Assembly (NCBI RefSeq): GCF_024391045.1
Contig: NZ_JANFCZ010000019.1
Span: 25,480-89,479 of the forward strand
Reading direction: 5' to 3'
Length of the DNA: 64,000 bases
Source of the DNA: Pseudarthrobacter sulfonivorans
Lineage (GTDB): Bacteria; Actinomycetota; Actinomycetes; Actinomycetales; Micrococcaceae
Part shown: positions 36,321 to 45,289 of the stretch, one piece after another
Layout of the letters: every line of letters starts with the position of its first letter
Numbering within the stretch: position 1 is the first letter of the stretch
Made by a program: the position numbers and the translations under genes
The notes under the pieces: generated by a model
Seen by the model: only the letters and a program-made list of their open reading frames with translations
What the model was told of the DNA's origin: nothing
Database searches by the model: none

Positions 36321-38230
36321 GCATGGACCGGGTTGCCTGGAGCTCCCTGTACAACATCACCCGCGCTTCGAGCGGCTCCCAGCCGTTCTCGAAGGCAACC
36401 CTGAAACGGGTTTTCAGCTTCGCGCGCCCGCACCGGAACAGGCTGATCGCCTTTGTGCTGCTGTCCATTGTGATGGCCGTACTTGCGGTGGCAACACCGG
36501 TGCTCGCCGGCCAGGTGGTGGATGAGATTATCGCGAAGGCGGACGCCGGGACGGTGATCCGCCTCGCGGCGCTGATCGCCGTGGTGGCCGTTGCCGAGGC
36601 CGGGATCGGACTCGTGACCCGGTGGCTGTCCTCCACCATCGGCGAGGGCGTGATCGTGGATCTGCGCACCAAGGTGTTCGACCACGTGCAGAAGATGCCC
36701 ATCGCGTTCTTCACCCGCACCCGAACCGGCGCGCTCGTCAGCCGGCTCAACAACGACGTCATCGGAGCGCAGTCGGCCTTCGCCGGCACACTTTCCGGGG
36801 TGGTCAGCAACGTCGTTGCGCTGATCCTGACGCTTGCGGTAATGCTGAACAAGTCCTGGCTTGTCACCGTCCTGGCCATGATCCTGCTGCCGATCTTCCT
36901 GATTCCCGCCCGCCGGATGGGATCCCGGCTTGCTGACCTGCGCCGCGAGGCCGCGACGCACAACGCCGCCATGGGAACCCAGATGACCGAACGCTTCTCG
37001 GCCCCCGGTGCCACCCTGGTGAAGCTCTTCGGCCGCCCTGACGAGGAATCGCGCGAATTCGCGCTCCGCGCCGGCCGGGTCCGTGACATCGGCGTCCGCA
37101 CCGCCATGCTGCAGTTCACCTTCGTCACGGCCCTCACGCTCGTCTCAGCCCTGGCCCTCGCCCTGGTCTACGGCCTGGGCGGCTGGCTCGCGCTGGGCGG
37201 GCAGCTTGCAGCGGGCGACGTCGTGGTGCTGGCGTTGCTGCTCACCCGCCTCTACGCCCCGCTCACCGCCCTCTCCAACGCACGCGTGGAAATCATGAGT
37301 GCCCTCGTCAGCTTCGAGCGCGTGTTCGAAATCCTCGACCTCAAGCCGCTGATCCAGCAGAAACCCGATGCGGTGGAGTCACCCCGTGGGCCCCTCTCGG
37401 TCGAGTTCGACAACGTCCGCTTCTCCTACCCGTCTGCGGACAAGGTCTCCCTGGCCTCCCTGGAGGACGTGTCCATCCTGGACACCCGCGGCGGCGACGA
37501 AGTCCTGCATGGCATCAGCTTCCGGGTGGAGCCGGGGCAGACGGTGGCACTGGTGGGTTCCTCCGGTGCGGGCAAATCCACCATCGCGCAACTGCTCTCG
37601 AGGCTCTACGACGTCGATTCCGGTGCCGTCCGGTTTGGCGGCACTGACGGATCCACCGGCGTTGACGTGCGCGATCTGACCTTTGATTCGATGCGGGACA
37701 CCTTGGGCATGGTTACTCAGGACGGGCACCTGTTCCACGAATCCATTGCGTCCAACCTTCGGCTCGCCCGGCCGGACGCCACCGAGGATGACATGTGGGA
37801 TGTTATCCGGCAGGCACGGTTGGAAACCATGGTCCGGTCCCTGCCCGACGGGCTGGACACCGTGGTGGGGGAGCGCGGCTACCGCCTTTCCGGCGGCGAA
37901 CGCCAGCGCCTGACCATCGCCCGGTTGCTGATCTCGCAGCCCAGGGTTGTCATCCTGGATGAGGCGACGGCGGCACTTGACTCCACGAACGAAGCCGCCG
38001 TCCAGGCGGCCCTGGGCGCCGCGCTCGAGGGGCGCACCGCCGTCGTGATTGCCCACCGGCTCTCCACCATCCGCGCCGCGGACGCCATCCTGGTGGTGGA
38101 AGACGGGCGGATCGTGGAACGCGGCACGCACACCGAGCTGCTGGCCGCCGAAGGACGCTATGCGGAGCTGTACCGGACGCAGTTTGCCGAGGCCTCCGCC
38201 GTCGCCGAAGAGGCAGTTCCGGAGTTCTAA
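36317..38230 (+). CDS. ABC exporter, fused permease/ATPase
   Basis: 637 residues: type-1 exporter membrane domain with six helices (about 40-330) and a C-terminal ATPase with Walker A GSSGAGKST, signature LSGGERQRLTIARLL, Walker B VVILDEATAALD and H-loop IAHRLSTI. An acidic/neutral insertion (SADKVSLASLEDVSILDTRGGDEVLHG) precedes Walker A. A dimeric multidrug/lipid-type exporter; substrate unknown. Coupling to an ABC-F ATPase suggests a joint response to a ribosome-targeting compound (ribosome protection plus efflux), an inference. Confidence 0.9.
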   Translation: MSMDRVAWSSLYNITRASSGSQPFSKATLKRVFSFARPHRNRLIAFVLLSIVMAVLAVATPVLAGQVVDEIIAKADAGTVIRLAALIAVVAVAEAGIGLVTRWLSSTIGEGVIVDLRTKVFDHVQKMPIAFFTRTRTGALVSRLNNDVIGAQSAFAGTLSGVVSNVVALILTLAVMLNKSWLVTVLAMILLPIFLIPARRMGSRLADLRREAATHNAAMGTQMTERFSAPGATLVKLFGRPDEESREFALRAGRVRDIGVRTAMLQFTFVTALTLVSALALALVYGLGGWLALGGQLAAGDVVVLALLLTRLYAPLTALSNARVEIMSALVSFERVFEILDLKPLIQQKPDAVESPRGPLSVEFDNVRFSYPSADKVSLASLEDVSILDTRGGDEVLHGISFRVEPGQTVALVGSSGAGKSTIAQLLSRLYDVDSGAVRFGGTDGSTGVDVRDLTFDSMRDTLGMVTQDGHLFHESIASNLRLARPDATEDDMWDVIRQARLETMVRSLPDGLDTVVGERGYRLSGGERQRLTIARLLISQPRVVILDEATAALDSTNEAAVQAALGAALEGRTAVVIAHRLSTIRAADAILVVEDGRIVERGTHTELLAAEGRYAELYRTQFAEASAVAEEAVPEF

Positions 38231-38236
38231 GCCCGC

Positions 38237-38668
38237 TCAGCGGCGGGAGGCGGCCAGCTCGGGCAGGATGTGGTCCGTGAGGAGCGGGGCAAGGTCGGCG
38301 GGCAGTGGCGCACCCTGTTCGACGGCGGCTTCAAGGCCAGCCAGGTCCAGCCAGCGGATCTCGGCGATCTCCGCCGCCGGGTGGGCTGTCCACGTTCCCG
38401 GCGCCAGGAAAACCGTGGCTTCAATGTCGGTGGCGGACTCGTTCGCGGCGTCGGCAATCCAGACACCCATCAGTTCGAGGTCGCGCGGCGCAACGACGAT
38501 CCCCACTTCCTCCGCCAACTCCCTGGACGCAGCCTGGACGGCGGTTTCGCCGGGCTCGGGTTTGCCGCCCGGATGCATAAACATGGTGGTGCCCCGTTTG
38601 CGGACGGTCAGGAGCCGTCCGGCCTCGTCGAAGACGCAGACGGCGGAGACAACAATGCGTGCTTTCAC
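38237..38668 (-). CDS. Nudix hydrolase
   Basis: 143 residues from GTG 38668, which overlaps the DUF6314 stop by four bases; the frame open to 38800 lies in DUF6314. A full Nudix box GGKPEPGETAVQAASRELAEEVGI fits GX5EX7REUXEEXGU. Hydrolyses a nucleoside diphosphate linked to another group; substrate not predictable. Convergent with the ABC exporter, six bases apart. Confidence 0.92.
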   Translation of the reverse strand: MKARIVVSAVCVFDEAGRLLTVRKRGTTMFMHPGGKPEPGETAVQAASRELAEEVGIVVAPRDLELMGVWIADAANESATDIEATVFLAPGTWTAHPAAEIAEIRWLDLAGLEAAVEQGAPLPADLAPLLTDHILPELAASRR

Positions 38669-39147
38669 GGCCTCGAGCTTAGCCGCTGCAGCTCCGACGT
38701 CAGCAGCAGGTCCTTGTTCGGCCCGCTGACGTCCCAGGTGTAGCCGAACGCGTCCGGGCCCCGGTAGCGGTAGGCCACGCGATAGGTGTCGGGATCGCAC
38801 CAGTGCCGGTCGAGGTTCGCTTCGGGCGTGAAGCTCATCCTGTGGAAGGGGCGGCCGTCGGCGAAGAGCACGTCCAGGGCGTCCGGCCGGTCGGCGTCCC
38901 TCACAAGGTATTCACGGGAGGCCGGGCCGGTAAAAGTAGGCCAGCGCATGGTGCCTTCCTCGCGCAGTGTCAGCCCGCCGTCGTGCGTGGAAACAAAATG
39001 TACGACGCCGGAAAAGGTTCCGCGGGTGCCGGTGGCGCGGTCCAGCAGGTGCCGTTCCACGGACCACTGTCCCGCAGCGGCGGGGCCGGCCTGCGAAGGG
39101 CCAAGCAGGTAGGCGCGCAGGCCAAAGTCCGGAGCGGGAAGGTTCAA
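38665..39147 (-). CDS. DUF6314 family protein
   Basis: 160 residues; the family pattern LRAYLLG...WSVERHLLDR...GTFSGVVHF...LTLREEGTMRW...YLV and the C-terminal DPDTYRVAYRYRGPDAFGYTWDVSGPNKDLLLTS is visible. A calycin-like fold is probable; function unknown. The TTG start at 39145-39147 is one base beyond the tRNA-Arg 3' end, and the GAGGG of the tRNA acceptor strand would serve as SD. Coupled to the Nudix gene downstream. Confidence 0.8.
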   Translation of the reverse strand: MNLPAPDFGLRAYLLGPSQAGPAAAGQWSVERHLLDRATGTRGTFSGVVHFVSTHDGGLTLREEGTMRWPTFTGPASREYLVRDADRPDALDVLFADGRPFHRMSFTPEANLDRHWCDPDTYRVAYRYRGPDAFGYTWDVSGPNKDLLLTSELQRLSSRP

Positions 39148-39148
39148 G

Positions 39149-39221
39149 TGCCCTCGATTGGAATCGAACCAACGACACCGGCTTTAGGAGAGCCGTGCTC
39201 TATCCACTGAGCTACGAGGGC
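39149..39221 (-). tRNA. tRNA-Arg (anticodon CCT)
   Basis: 73-base cloverleaf on the minus strand: acceptor GCCCTCG / CGAGGGC with discriminator A, D-arm AGCTCAGTGGATAGAGC, anticodon stem CGGCT / AGCCG with loop CTCCTAA (anticodon CCT, reading AGG), T-arm with GGTTCGATTCC. CCA is not encoded. Read by eye; the pairing is complete. Confidence 0.95.
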
Positions 39222-39304
39222 GCGTGTCCGCTGTTCCGGCAGGGCCGGTCCGTCCGGACACGGATACAAGCATACAAGGTGGGAGGCCGTACTACGCTCT
39301 TTGC

Positions 39305-40066
39305 ATGAGTGCAGCCCTGCCGTCCGCACCCGCAGCGGTCTATATTCCGGACACGGCGTCCACCCGCCATTACATCGGCGCCTGGTCCGTGCTGAGCGTT
39401 CTGCAGTATTTTGTGGCCGAGGCAGCCGTGATCGACGCCTGGGCCGGCCCGCAGCCCTACGACCGGCGGACCGGTTACATCAGCGACCTCGGCGCGGTTC
39501 ACTGCGGAATCCACGCCGACCGGGATGTCTGTTCGCCGTTGAACTGGCTGATGAACGCATCCTTTGTGGTGCAGGGCCTGGGCATGTTCCTCGGTGCGCT
39601 CCTGTTGAGTTCGGCCCTGCTGTGCGTGGCGGCCCGGCCCGGGGCGACCGTCCGCCGCAGCCACCGGAAGCCGTGGCTGGCCGCCGTCTGGGTCCGGATC
39701 CTGATCGGCACCGCCGGCGCTGGAACCACGATTGTGGGACTGGTGCCGGAAGACGTCGGTTCCGGCTGGCACTATGCCGGCGCGCTGATGTACTTCATTG
39801 CGGGCGCGTCGGCGTTGCTGCTGCTGGGGGCGTTGTGGCTGCGGCAGACGCCCATGGGCTGGTTCGTCCTGGTGTGCGGGCTGGCATCACTGGCAGCACT
39901 GGTAACAGCCGGCCTGACCAGGATGGACGTGCCCGAACCCGGCACGCTGGAGCGCCTGATGGGGTACCCCGTGACGGTTGGCGTGGCGGCCGCGGGCCTG
40001 GTGATTGCCCAGCGCGTGCGCCGGCACCGCCGGGCGATCAGGGCCGCTGCTGCGGTCCCGGCTTAG
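39305..40066 (+). CDS. DUF998 family membrane protein
   Basis: 253 residues from ATG 39305 (open frame from 39224 crosses promoter space next to the tRNA). Six hydrophobic segments and the DUF998 features: YISDLGAVHCG, SPLNWLMNASFVVQGLGMF, IVGLVPEDVGSGWHYAGALMYFIAG. The family of integral membrane proteins has no firmly known function. Its 3' end overlaps the convergent gene by 29 bases. Confidence 0.85.
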   Translation: MSAALPSAPAAVYIPDTASTRHYIGAWSVLSVLQYFVAEAAVIDAWAGPQPYDRRTGYISDLGAVHCGIHADRDVCSPLNWLMNASFVVQGLGMFLGALLLSSALLCVAARPGATVRRSHRKPWLAAVWVRILIGTAGAGTTIVGLVPEDVGSGWHYAGALMYFIAGASALLLLGALWLRQTPMGWFVLVCGLASLAALVTAGLTRMDVPEPGTLERLMGYPVTVGVAAAGLVIAQRVRRHRRAIRAAAAVPA

Positions 40067-40688
40067 CTGCCTTGGCGGACTTTCGGCCCAGGAACACCGC
40101 GGCGCCACCGGCGAGCAGGCTCACGACGAACAGCACCCATGCCGCAACCGTGAGGCCCGAAGCCAGGGCGACCTGGCCGGCGTCGGACGTTGCTGCAGCC
40201 AGCACCGAATCGATGGCGACGTTGCTCCACAGCCGAAGAACCACAAACAGCAGCGGGGCGGCCCAGAGAGCCCACCGGACCGCCTTCCTGGCCACGTTGG
40301 TGCCGATCAGGAGCAGCCAGGTGAAACCGAAGATGAGCGGGAACAGCGTCCCGGCGGTCTTATGGATGTAGTTGAGCTGGCCGCGGGCGTCGCCGTCCAT
40401 CACCGCGTTCAACTGGCCGACGTAGGACGCGTCGAAACCGCCCACCAGGGAATCGGGCATCGCCAGTCCGCCGGACAGCTGGGTCATCTGGTTCAGCACA
40501 AGCAGGTGCAGGTACCAGAACAGGAAAAGGCTGGCCACCACGCCCGCGATCACAATCAGCCTGGAATTGCTCTGCGCCTTCTCCGGGGAGCGGGCCGTGG
40601 TGGGGTTGATCACTGCCGGAAGGCTGTGCTGCGGAACAGCCGCCTTGGAGCCGTGCTTCTTGATCCGCTGCGCTGGAGTTTTGGCCAT
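40038..40688 (-). CDS. Hypothetical membrane protein, four helices
   Basis: 216 residues from ATG 40688: basic hydrophilic N-terminus (1-42, AQRIKKHGSK), membrane segments about 44-66, 111-130, 138-157 and 174-199, and a basic C-terminus. No family recognised. Much longer open frames upstream (to 41153) are antisense to the IMPase gene. CATAAT lies six bases before the ATG, pointing to a leaderless transcript; its 3' end overlaps the DUF998 gene. Confidence 0.7.
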   Translation of the reverse strand: MAKTPAQRIKKHGSKAAVPQHSLPAVINPTTARSPEKAQSNSRLIVIAGVVASLFLFWYLHLLVLNQMTQLSGGLAMPDSLVGGFDASYVGQLNAVMDGDARGQLNYIHKTAGTLFPLIFGFTWLLLIGTNVARKAVRWALWAAPLLFVVLRLWSNVAIDSVLAAATSDAGQVALASGLTVAAWVLFVVSLLAGGAAVFLGRKSAKAAKPGPQQRP

Positions 40689-40694
40689 GGCACC

Positions 40695-40714
40695 ATTATG
40701 GCGCTGCATAGACT
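40695..40714. promoter_or_regulatory. Back-to-back leaderless -10 boxes
   Basis: In a 32-base divergent gap, the minus strand has CATAAT (40700-40695) six bases before ATG 40688 and the plus strand has TAGACT (40709-40714) six bases before ATG 40721. Both have the same GGTGCC between box and ATG, so both mRNAs should begin at their start codons. Confidence 0.6.
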
Positions 40715-40720
40715 GGTGCC

Positions 40721-41551
40721 ATGACCACTGGCAGGCACAGCGCCCTCGAACTTGACCCCGCCCTGGACGACTACCAACTGGCATCGGCCCTGGTGCGCGA
40801 GGCCGGTCAGCTGGCGCTCCTGATGCGCATGGCCGGACTGCAGTCGCAGCAGAAGACCTCCATCTCCGACGTCGTGACAGCCGCCGACCACGCCGCCGAA
40901 GCCTACGTGCTGGAGCAGCTTCAGCGGTGCAGGCCCGAGGACGGCATCCTGGGGGAGGAGGGGGCTTCGGTGGCCGGCACCAGCGGGCGGACCTGGGTGA
41001 TCGACCCGGTGGACGGCACTTACAACTTCCTCCACGGCTCCACGTACTGGTGCTCGGCCATAGCCCTGAAGAACTCCGCCGACGTGCTGCTGGGCGCGAT
41101 CTTCCAGCCTGAGGAGGACAAGTTGTGGCTCGGCGGGACGGCACAGGCTGCAACGCTCAACGGCGAGGCCCTGACGGCGTACCAGTACCACGGCGGGGCA
41201 CGCAACGGGACAGCCCTGTCGGAACTTGGCGCGGCAACGTACATCCACCCCACCTGGCTGATGGATCCGCTGTGTGCCATGCCCTGGCATTCGGCTGCCA
41301 CGTCGGCCGCGGCCTTGCGCATGTTCGGATCCGGGTCCTGCGATCTGGGCCGTGTGGCCGACGGGGAGCTGGGCTGTTGGTTCCAGCACAGCTGCCCGGA
41401 ATGGGACTGGCTGCCCGGCCAGGCCATTGTCCGGGCCGCAGGCGGCGCCACGGGCACCGTCCGCATCAACGGCCTGGATTGGTTCATGGCGGGAGGTACG
41501 ACCGCGGTGCGGGAGTTGCGTACGGCCCTTGAGGCGGGCTCGGTGACCTGA
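40721..41551 (+). CDS. Inositol monophosphatase family protein
   Basis: 276 residues with the metal-binding motifs of the family: GEEG (near 79), WVIDPVDGTYNFLHG and the C-terminal PEWDWLPGQAIVRAAGG. Members dephosphorylate inositol-1-phosphate, histidinol phosphate or fructose-bisphosphate; the substrate cannot be fixed. The last motif has WDWLPG in place of the common WDxAAG. Leaderless-type promoter; no SD. Confidence 0.9.
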   Translation: MTTGRHSALELDPALDDYQLASALVREAGQLALLMRMAGLQSQQKTSISDVVTAADHAAEAYVLEQLQRCRPEDGILGEEGASVAGTSGRTWVIDPVDGTYNFLHGSTYWCSAIALKNSADVLLGAIFQPEEDKLWLGGTAQAATLNGEALTAYQYHGGARNGTALSELGAATYIHPTWLMDPLCAMPWHSAATSAAALRMFGSGSCDLGRVADGELGCWFQHSCPEWDWLPGQAIVRAAGGATGTVRINGLDWFMAGGTTAVRELRTALEAGSVT

Positions 41552-41662
41552 GCCGGGGCTGGGGTGTTGCGCGGCTGCAGTTGGCTGCGCGGGGCCGGGA
41601 ACCCGGCGTTATCCACAGGCTGGCCCTGACTGTCAGCCCCACCGCCTAGACTTGTAGGCACC

Positions 41663-44215
41663 ATGGATATGTTGTTTGACCCGTACTCTGACGGACCGTT
41701 CAAGGCCGCATCAGCCGCCTCAGCCCGCACCAAGTCGCGCCCGGAGGGCCTTTCCCAGCCGGCCGAACTGGGCGGCGGAACCGGCCACCAGCGCCCGGCT
41801 GACACTGCCCAGCCAACCGGCGGCTGGGCCACCCAGCAGCCCCATGGAGAAGGCAGCGGGGACCAGCCGCACCACCGGCCGAATGCCGCGGAACTGCTGC
41901 AGGGGCTGAACCCGCAGCAGGAAGAAGCCGTGAAGCATGCCGGCAGCGCGCTGCTGATCGTGGCCGGTGCCGGCTCTGGCAAAACCCGGGTGCTCAGCAA
42001 CAGGATCGCCTACCTGATCGCCACGCACCGGGCCCACTACGGTGAGATCCTGGCCATCACCTTCACCAACAAGGCGGCTGCCGAAATGCGTGAGCGCATC
42101 GCGGCCCTGGTGGGCGGCCGGGCCAAGATCATGTGGATCTCCACGTTCCACTCCTCCTGTGTGCGCATCCTGCGCCAGGAAGCGGCCAACGTGGGCCTGA
42201 AGTCCAACTTCTCCATCTACGACTCCGCCGACTCCCTGCGGCTGGTCACGCAGGTGTCCAAGAGCCTGGACCTGGACCCCAAGAAGTTTGCGCCCAAAGC
42301 CATCCAGCACAAGATCTCGGCGCTCAAGAACGAGCTCATCGACGCCGACTCCTTCGCCTCTTCAGCCAACTTCAACGACCCCTTCGAAAGCGCTGTGGCG
42401 GACGTCTTCAAGGGATACACCCAGCGGCTGCGCCAGGCCAACGCCATGGACTTTGATGACCTCATCGCCGAGACCGTCTACATGTTCCGGGCCTTCCCGG
42501 CGCTCGCGGATTCCTACCGCCGCCGGTTCCGGCACGTCCTCGTGGACGAATACCAGGACACCAACCACGCCCAGTACGCCCTGGTCCGCGAGATCGTGGG
42601 CGAAGGTCCGGGCGCGTCCGAGCTGACCGTCGTGGGCGATTCGGACCAGTCCATCTACGCCTTCCGCGGCGCGGACATCCGGAACATCGTGGAGTTCGAG
42701 AAGGACTACCCCGAAGCACGCACCATCAAACTGGAGCAGAACTACCGCTCCACGCAGAACATCCTCAGCGCGGCGAACTCCGTCATCTCGCGCAACCCCA
42801 ACCGGCCCGAAAAACGGCTCTGGACGGCCGAGGGTGAAGGCCACAAGATCATCGGCTACGTGGGCGAGAACGAGCACGACGAAGCCCGCTTCATCGCCAA
42901 GGAAATCGACCGGCTCCAGGACGAGGACAACCTCCGCCCGGGCGACGTGGCCATCTTCTACCGCACCAACGCGCAGTCCCGCTCCATCGAGGACGTGCTG
43001 GTCCGGGTGGGTCTGCCGTATAAGGTGGTGGGCGGCACCCGCTTCTACGAGCGTAAGGAAATCAAGGACGCGCTCGCGTACCTCCGGGTCCTGGTCAACC
43101 CGGACGACGACGTCAACCTGCGCCGGGTGCTTAACGAACCCAAGCGCGGCATTGGAGACCGCGCCGAGGGTGCCGTGGCAGCGCTCGCCGAGCGCCAACG
43201 GACCTCCTTTATGGCGGCCGCCCGGCGGGCCGAGGCGGCCCCGGGCATGGCAACACGTTCCGTCAACGCCGTCCTGGGCTTCGTGAAACTGCTGGATGAC
43301 CTCGCCGAAGTCGCCGCCGGCTCGGGTGCGGCCGCAGCGCTGGAAGCCGTCCTGGAACAGACCGGCTACCTGGCCGGGCTGCGTTCCAGCACGGATCCAC
43401 AGGATGAGTCCCGTGTGGAGAACCTGGCGGAACTCGTCGCCGTCGTGCGTGAATACGAGCAGGAGAACCCTGAAGGATCCCTGGGCGCGTTCCTCGAACA
43501 GGTGTCCCTGGTGGCTGACGCTGACCAGATCCCGGACGCCCCCGGGGCCGACATCGACGCCGCGGTGGCCGAGGCCAAACGCCTGGGCGTCGTGACGCTG
43601 ATGACCCTCCACACCGCCAAGGGCCTGGAATTTCCGGTGGTCTTCCTGACCGGCATGGAGCACGGGCTGTTCCCGCACCAGCGTTCGGCCACGGATCCCA
43701 AGGAGCTGGCCGAGGAACGCCGGCTGGCCTACGTGGGCCTGACCCGCGCCCGGAAACGGCTGTACGTCACGCGCTCCGAAGTCCGCAGCATGTGGGGCCA
43801 GAGCCAGTACAACCCGGCCAGCCAGTTCCTCGAGGAAATTCCGTCCGAGCTGGTGGAGTGGAAGCGCGAAGGGACCAGCCGGCAGGCGGGCGGCTGGGCG
43901 GGTGGCGGGTCCATCGGATCCAGCCGGTACTCAGGCTCCTTCTGGGGTGCAGGCTCGTCCCGGGGGGCCGCCGCGGATTCATCGGCCGGTTTCAATGCGG
44001 ATGTGCCCGCTGCCATCGCCAAGAACAGGGTCCAGCCACAAAAGGAAATCGTGGCCGTCAGCGTGGGGGACAAGGTCAACCACACCAGCTTTGGCAACGG
44101 CACGGTGCTGGCCCTCGAAGGCGCGGGAGACAAAACCGTTGCCAAGGTGAAGTTCGACGTCGGTGAGAAGCGGCTCCTGCTCCGCTATGCGCCGCTGACC
44201 AAACTGGACGCGTGA
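41663..44215 (+). CDS. pcrA: ATP-dependent DNA helicase PcrA/UvrD
   Basis: 850 residues. A low-complexity extension of about 75 residues precedes the helicase core: GLNPQQEEAV Q-motif, Walker A AGAGSGKT (101-108), VDEYQDTN, GDSDQSIYAFRGAD, EQNYRSTQNIL, TLHTAKGLEFPVVFLTGMEHGLFPH and YVGLTRARKRL. The C-terminal VSVGDKVNHTSFGNGTVLALEG..KVKFD is the PcrA tudor-like RNA-polymerase-binding domain. Works in nucleotide excision repair and replication/transcription conflict. A TAGACT box lies ten bases before the ATG. Confidence 0.97.
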   Translation: MDMLFDPYSDGPFKAASAASARTKSRPEGLSQPAELGGGTGHQRPADTAQPTGGWATQQPHGEGSGDQPHHRPNAAELLQGLNPQQEEAVKHAGSALLIVAGAGSGKTRVLSNRIAYLIATHRAHYGEILAITFTNKAAAEMRERIAALVGGRAKIMWISTFHSSCVRILRQEAANVGLKSNFSIYDSADSLRLVTQVSKSLDLDPKKFAPKAIQHKISALKNELIDADSFASSANFNDPFESAVADVFKGYTQRLRQANAMDFDDLIAETVYMFRAFPALADSYRRRFRHVLVDEYQDTNHAQYALVREIVGEGPGASELTVVGDSDQSIYAFRGADIRNIVEFEKDYPEARTIKLEQNYRSTQNILSAANSVISRNPNRPEKRLWTAEGEGHKIIGYVGENEHDEARFIAKEIDRLQDEDNLRPGDVAIFYRTNAQSRSIEDVLVRVGLPYKVVGGTRFYERKEIKDALAYLRVLVNPDDDVNLRRVLNEPKRGIGDRAEGAVAALAERQRTSFMAAARRAEAAPGMATRSVNAVLGFVKLLDDLAEVAAGSGAAAALEAVLEQTGYLAGLRSSTDPQDESRVENLAELVAVVREYEQENPEGSLGAFLEQVSLVADADQIPDAPGADIDAAVAEAKRLGVVTLMTLHTAKGLEFPVVFLTGMEHGLFPHQRSATDPKELAEERRLAYVGLTRARKRLYVTRSEVRSMWGQSQYNPASQFLEEIPSELVEWKREGTSRQAGGWAGGGSIGSSRYSGSFWGAGSSRGAAADSSAGFNADVPAAIAKNRVQPQKEIVAVSVGDKVNHTSFGNGTVLALEGAGDKTVAKVKFDVGEKRLLLRYAPLTKLDA

Positions 44216-44238
44216 GGTACACCCCGGGGAGCGTGCTG

Positions 44239-45210
44239 CTAGCCGGGATGGTCCATTGAGACGGATTCAAGGTATTCAGGCACGCGGGCCCGCCACCCCA
44301 GTTCGTGTTTGATGCGGACGCGGAGGGCGTCGGACGAGTCTGCTTCCCCTGGGTGACATACGTCATGGCCGGTGCCGCGGGGGCGGACCGCAGCCATTGG
44401 ACCAGCTCGTCGGCGTCAGCATGGGCGGACAAGCCTTCCATCTGGATGACTTCAGCCCCGATCCGGATGTCCCGGCCATAGATGCGCAGATGTCCCTCGC
44501 CCGCGGCGAGGGACGCACCCCTGGTTCCCGGGGCCTGGTATCCGCTGAGGATGATTGCGTTGCAAGGATCGGGCCGTAGTTCTCAAGGTGGTGCAGGATC
44601 CGGCCCCCGGTGAGCATGCCGCTGGCGGAAAGGATGATCATCAGACGCGACAGGTGCAGCAACACCGTCTCCGCCCGGCCCACGGCGAAGGCTGCGATCA
44701 TGATCACGCCCTGCCTCTTAGCGATGAGATTAACGATCTCGCCCAGTTCGGCTTCAGGATTTCCGGCGGGATGTGCCCGGTTCCCGTAGGTGGATTCAGT
44801 CACCAGCACGTCGACGGAACCCAGGGCCCGTGGCGGAAACATCAGGGGATCATTGGCCCGGCCGAGATCGCCGGTGAAATGGACCGTTCGGCCGCGCAGT
44901 CCGGCAGGAGCAACGTGCAGAGCTCAGTGGTGCCCGGTGTTGCATAAACCGGCCCGCGGAAGCCGTCCCGGACCAGCGCAGGGACTTAACCGGTGTGGTC
45001 CAGATGGGCGTGACTGAGGAGCACGGCATCGAGGCTGGCCGGACTGACTGGAAAAGCTACGCGGTTTCGATCCCGGATCCGTTTGTAGCCCTGAAAGAGC
45101 CCGCATTCGACCAGGATCCGCCGTCCGTGTGACACGACCAGGTACCTGGAGCCGGTCACGGTATCCGTTGCGCCGAGAAACCTCAGCCTCGCCGACTGGT
45201 GCTTCTCCAC
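44239..45210 (-). pseudogene. Decayed metallo-beta-lactamase/beta-CASP ribonuclease
   Basis: Pieces in three frames, in order on the minus strand: GTG 45210 with LRFLGATDTVTGSRYLV and zinc motif HAHLDHTG, a TAA at 44986-44988, VPALVRDGFRGPVYATPGT continuing the same frame, then a frame change and gap to TVHFTGDLGRANDPLMFPP, VTESTYGNRAHP, AFAVGRAETVLLHLSRL, a deletion before SASGMLTGGR, a 1-base loss near 44572, GLSAHADADELVQWL, another 1-base loss near 44355, and ALRVRIKHELGW..VPEYLESVSMDHPG with stop at 44239. About 970 bases against about 1,380 for intact relatives. At least one nonsense codon, two deletions and two frameshifts show true decay, not a sequencing error. Confidence 0.88.
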
Positions 45211-45276
45211 GGGGCGCTCCTTAGATGCGGCCCTGTCGGCGGTGGGCGCCCTCCGGGCCGGGCCGCGGCCATGAAG

Positions 45277-45282
45277 CATAAT
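45277..45282 (+). promoter_or_regulatory. -10 box of the lipoprotein gene
   Basis: CATAAT, seven bases before ATG 45290. If used, transcription would start at or next to the start codon. Confidence 0.4.
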
Positions 45283-45289
45283 GGAGCCC

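Noticed and set aside
42362..43678. 438-codon frame antisense to pcrA
   Set aside because: Shadow frame of a well-supported helicase gene.
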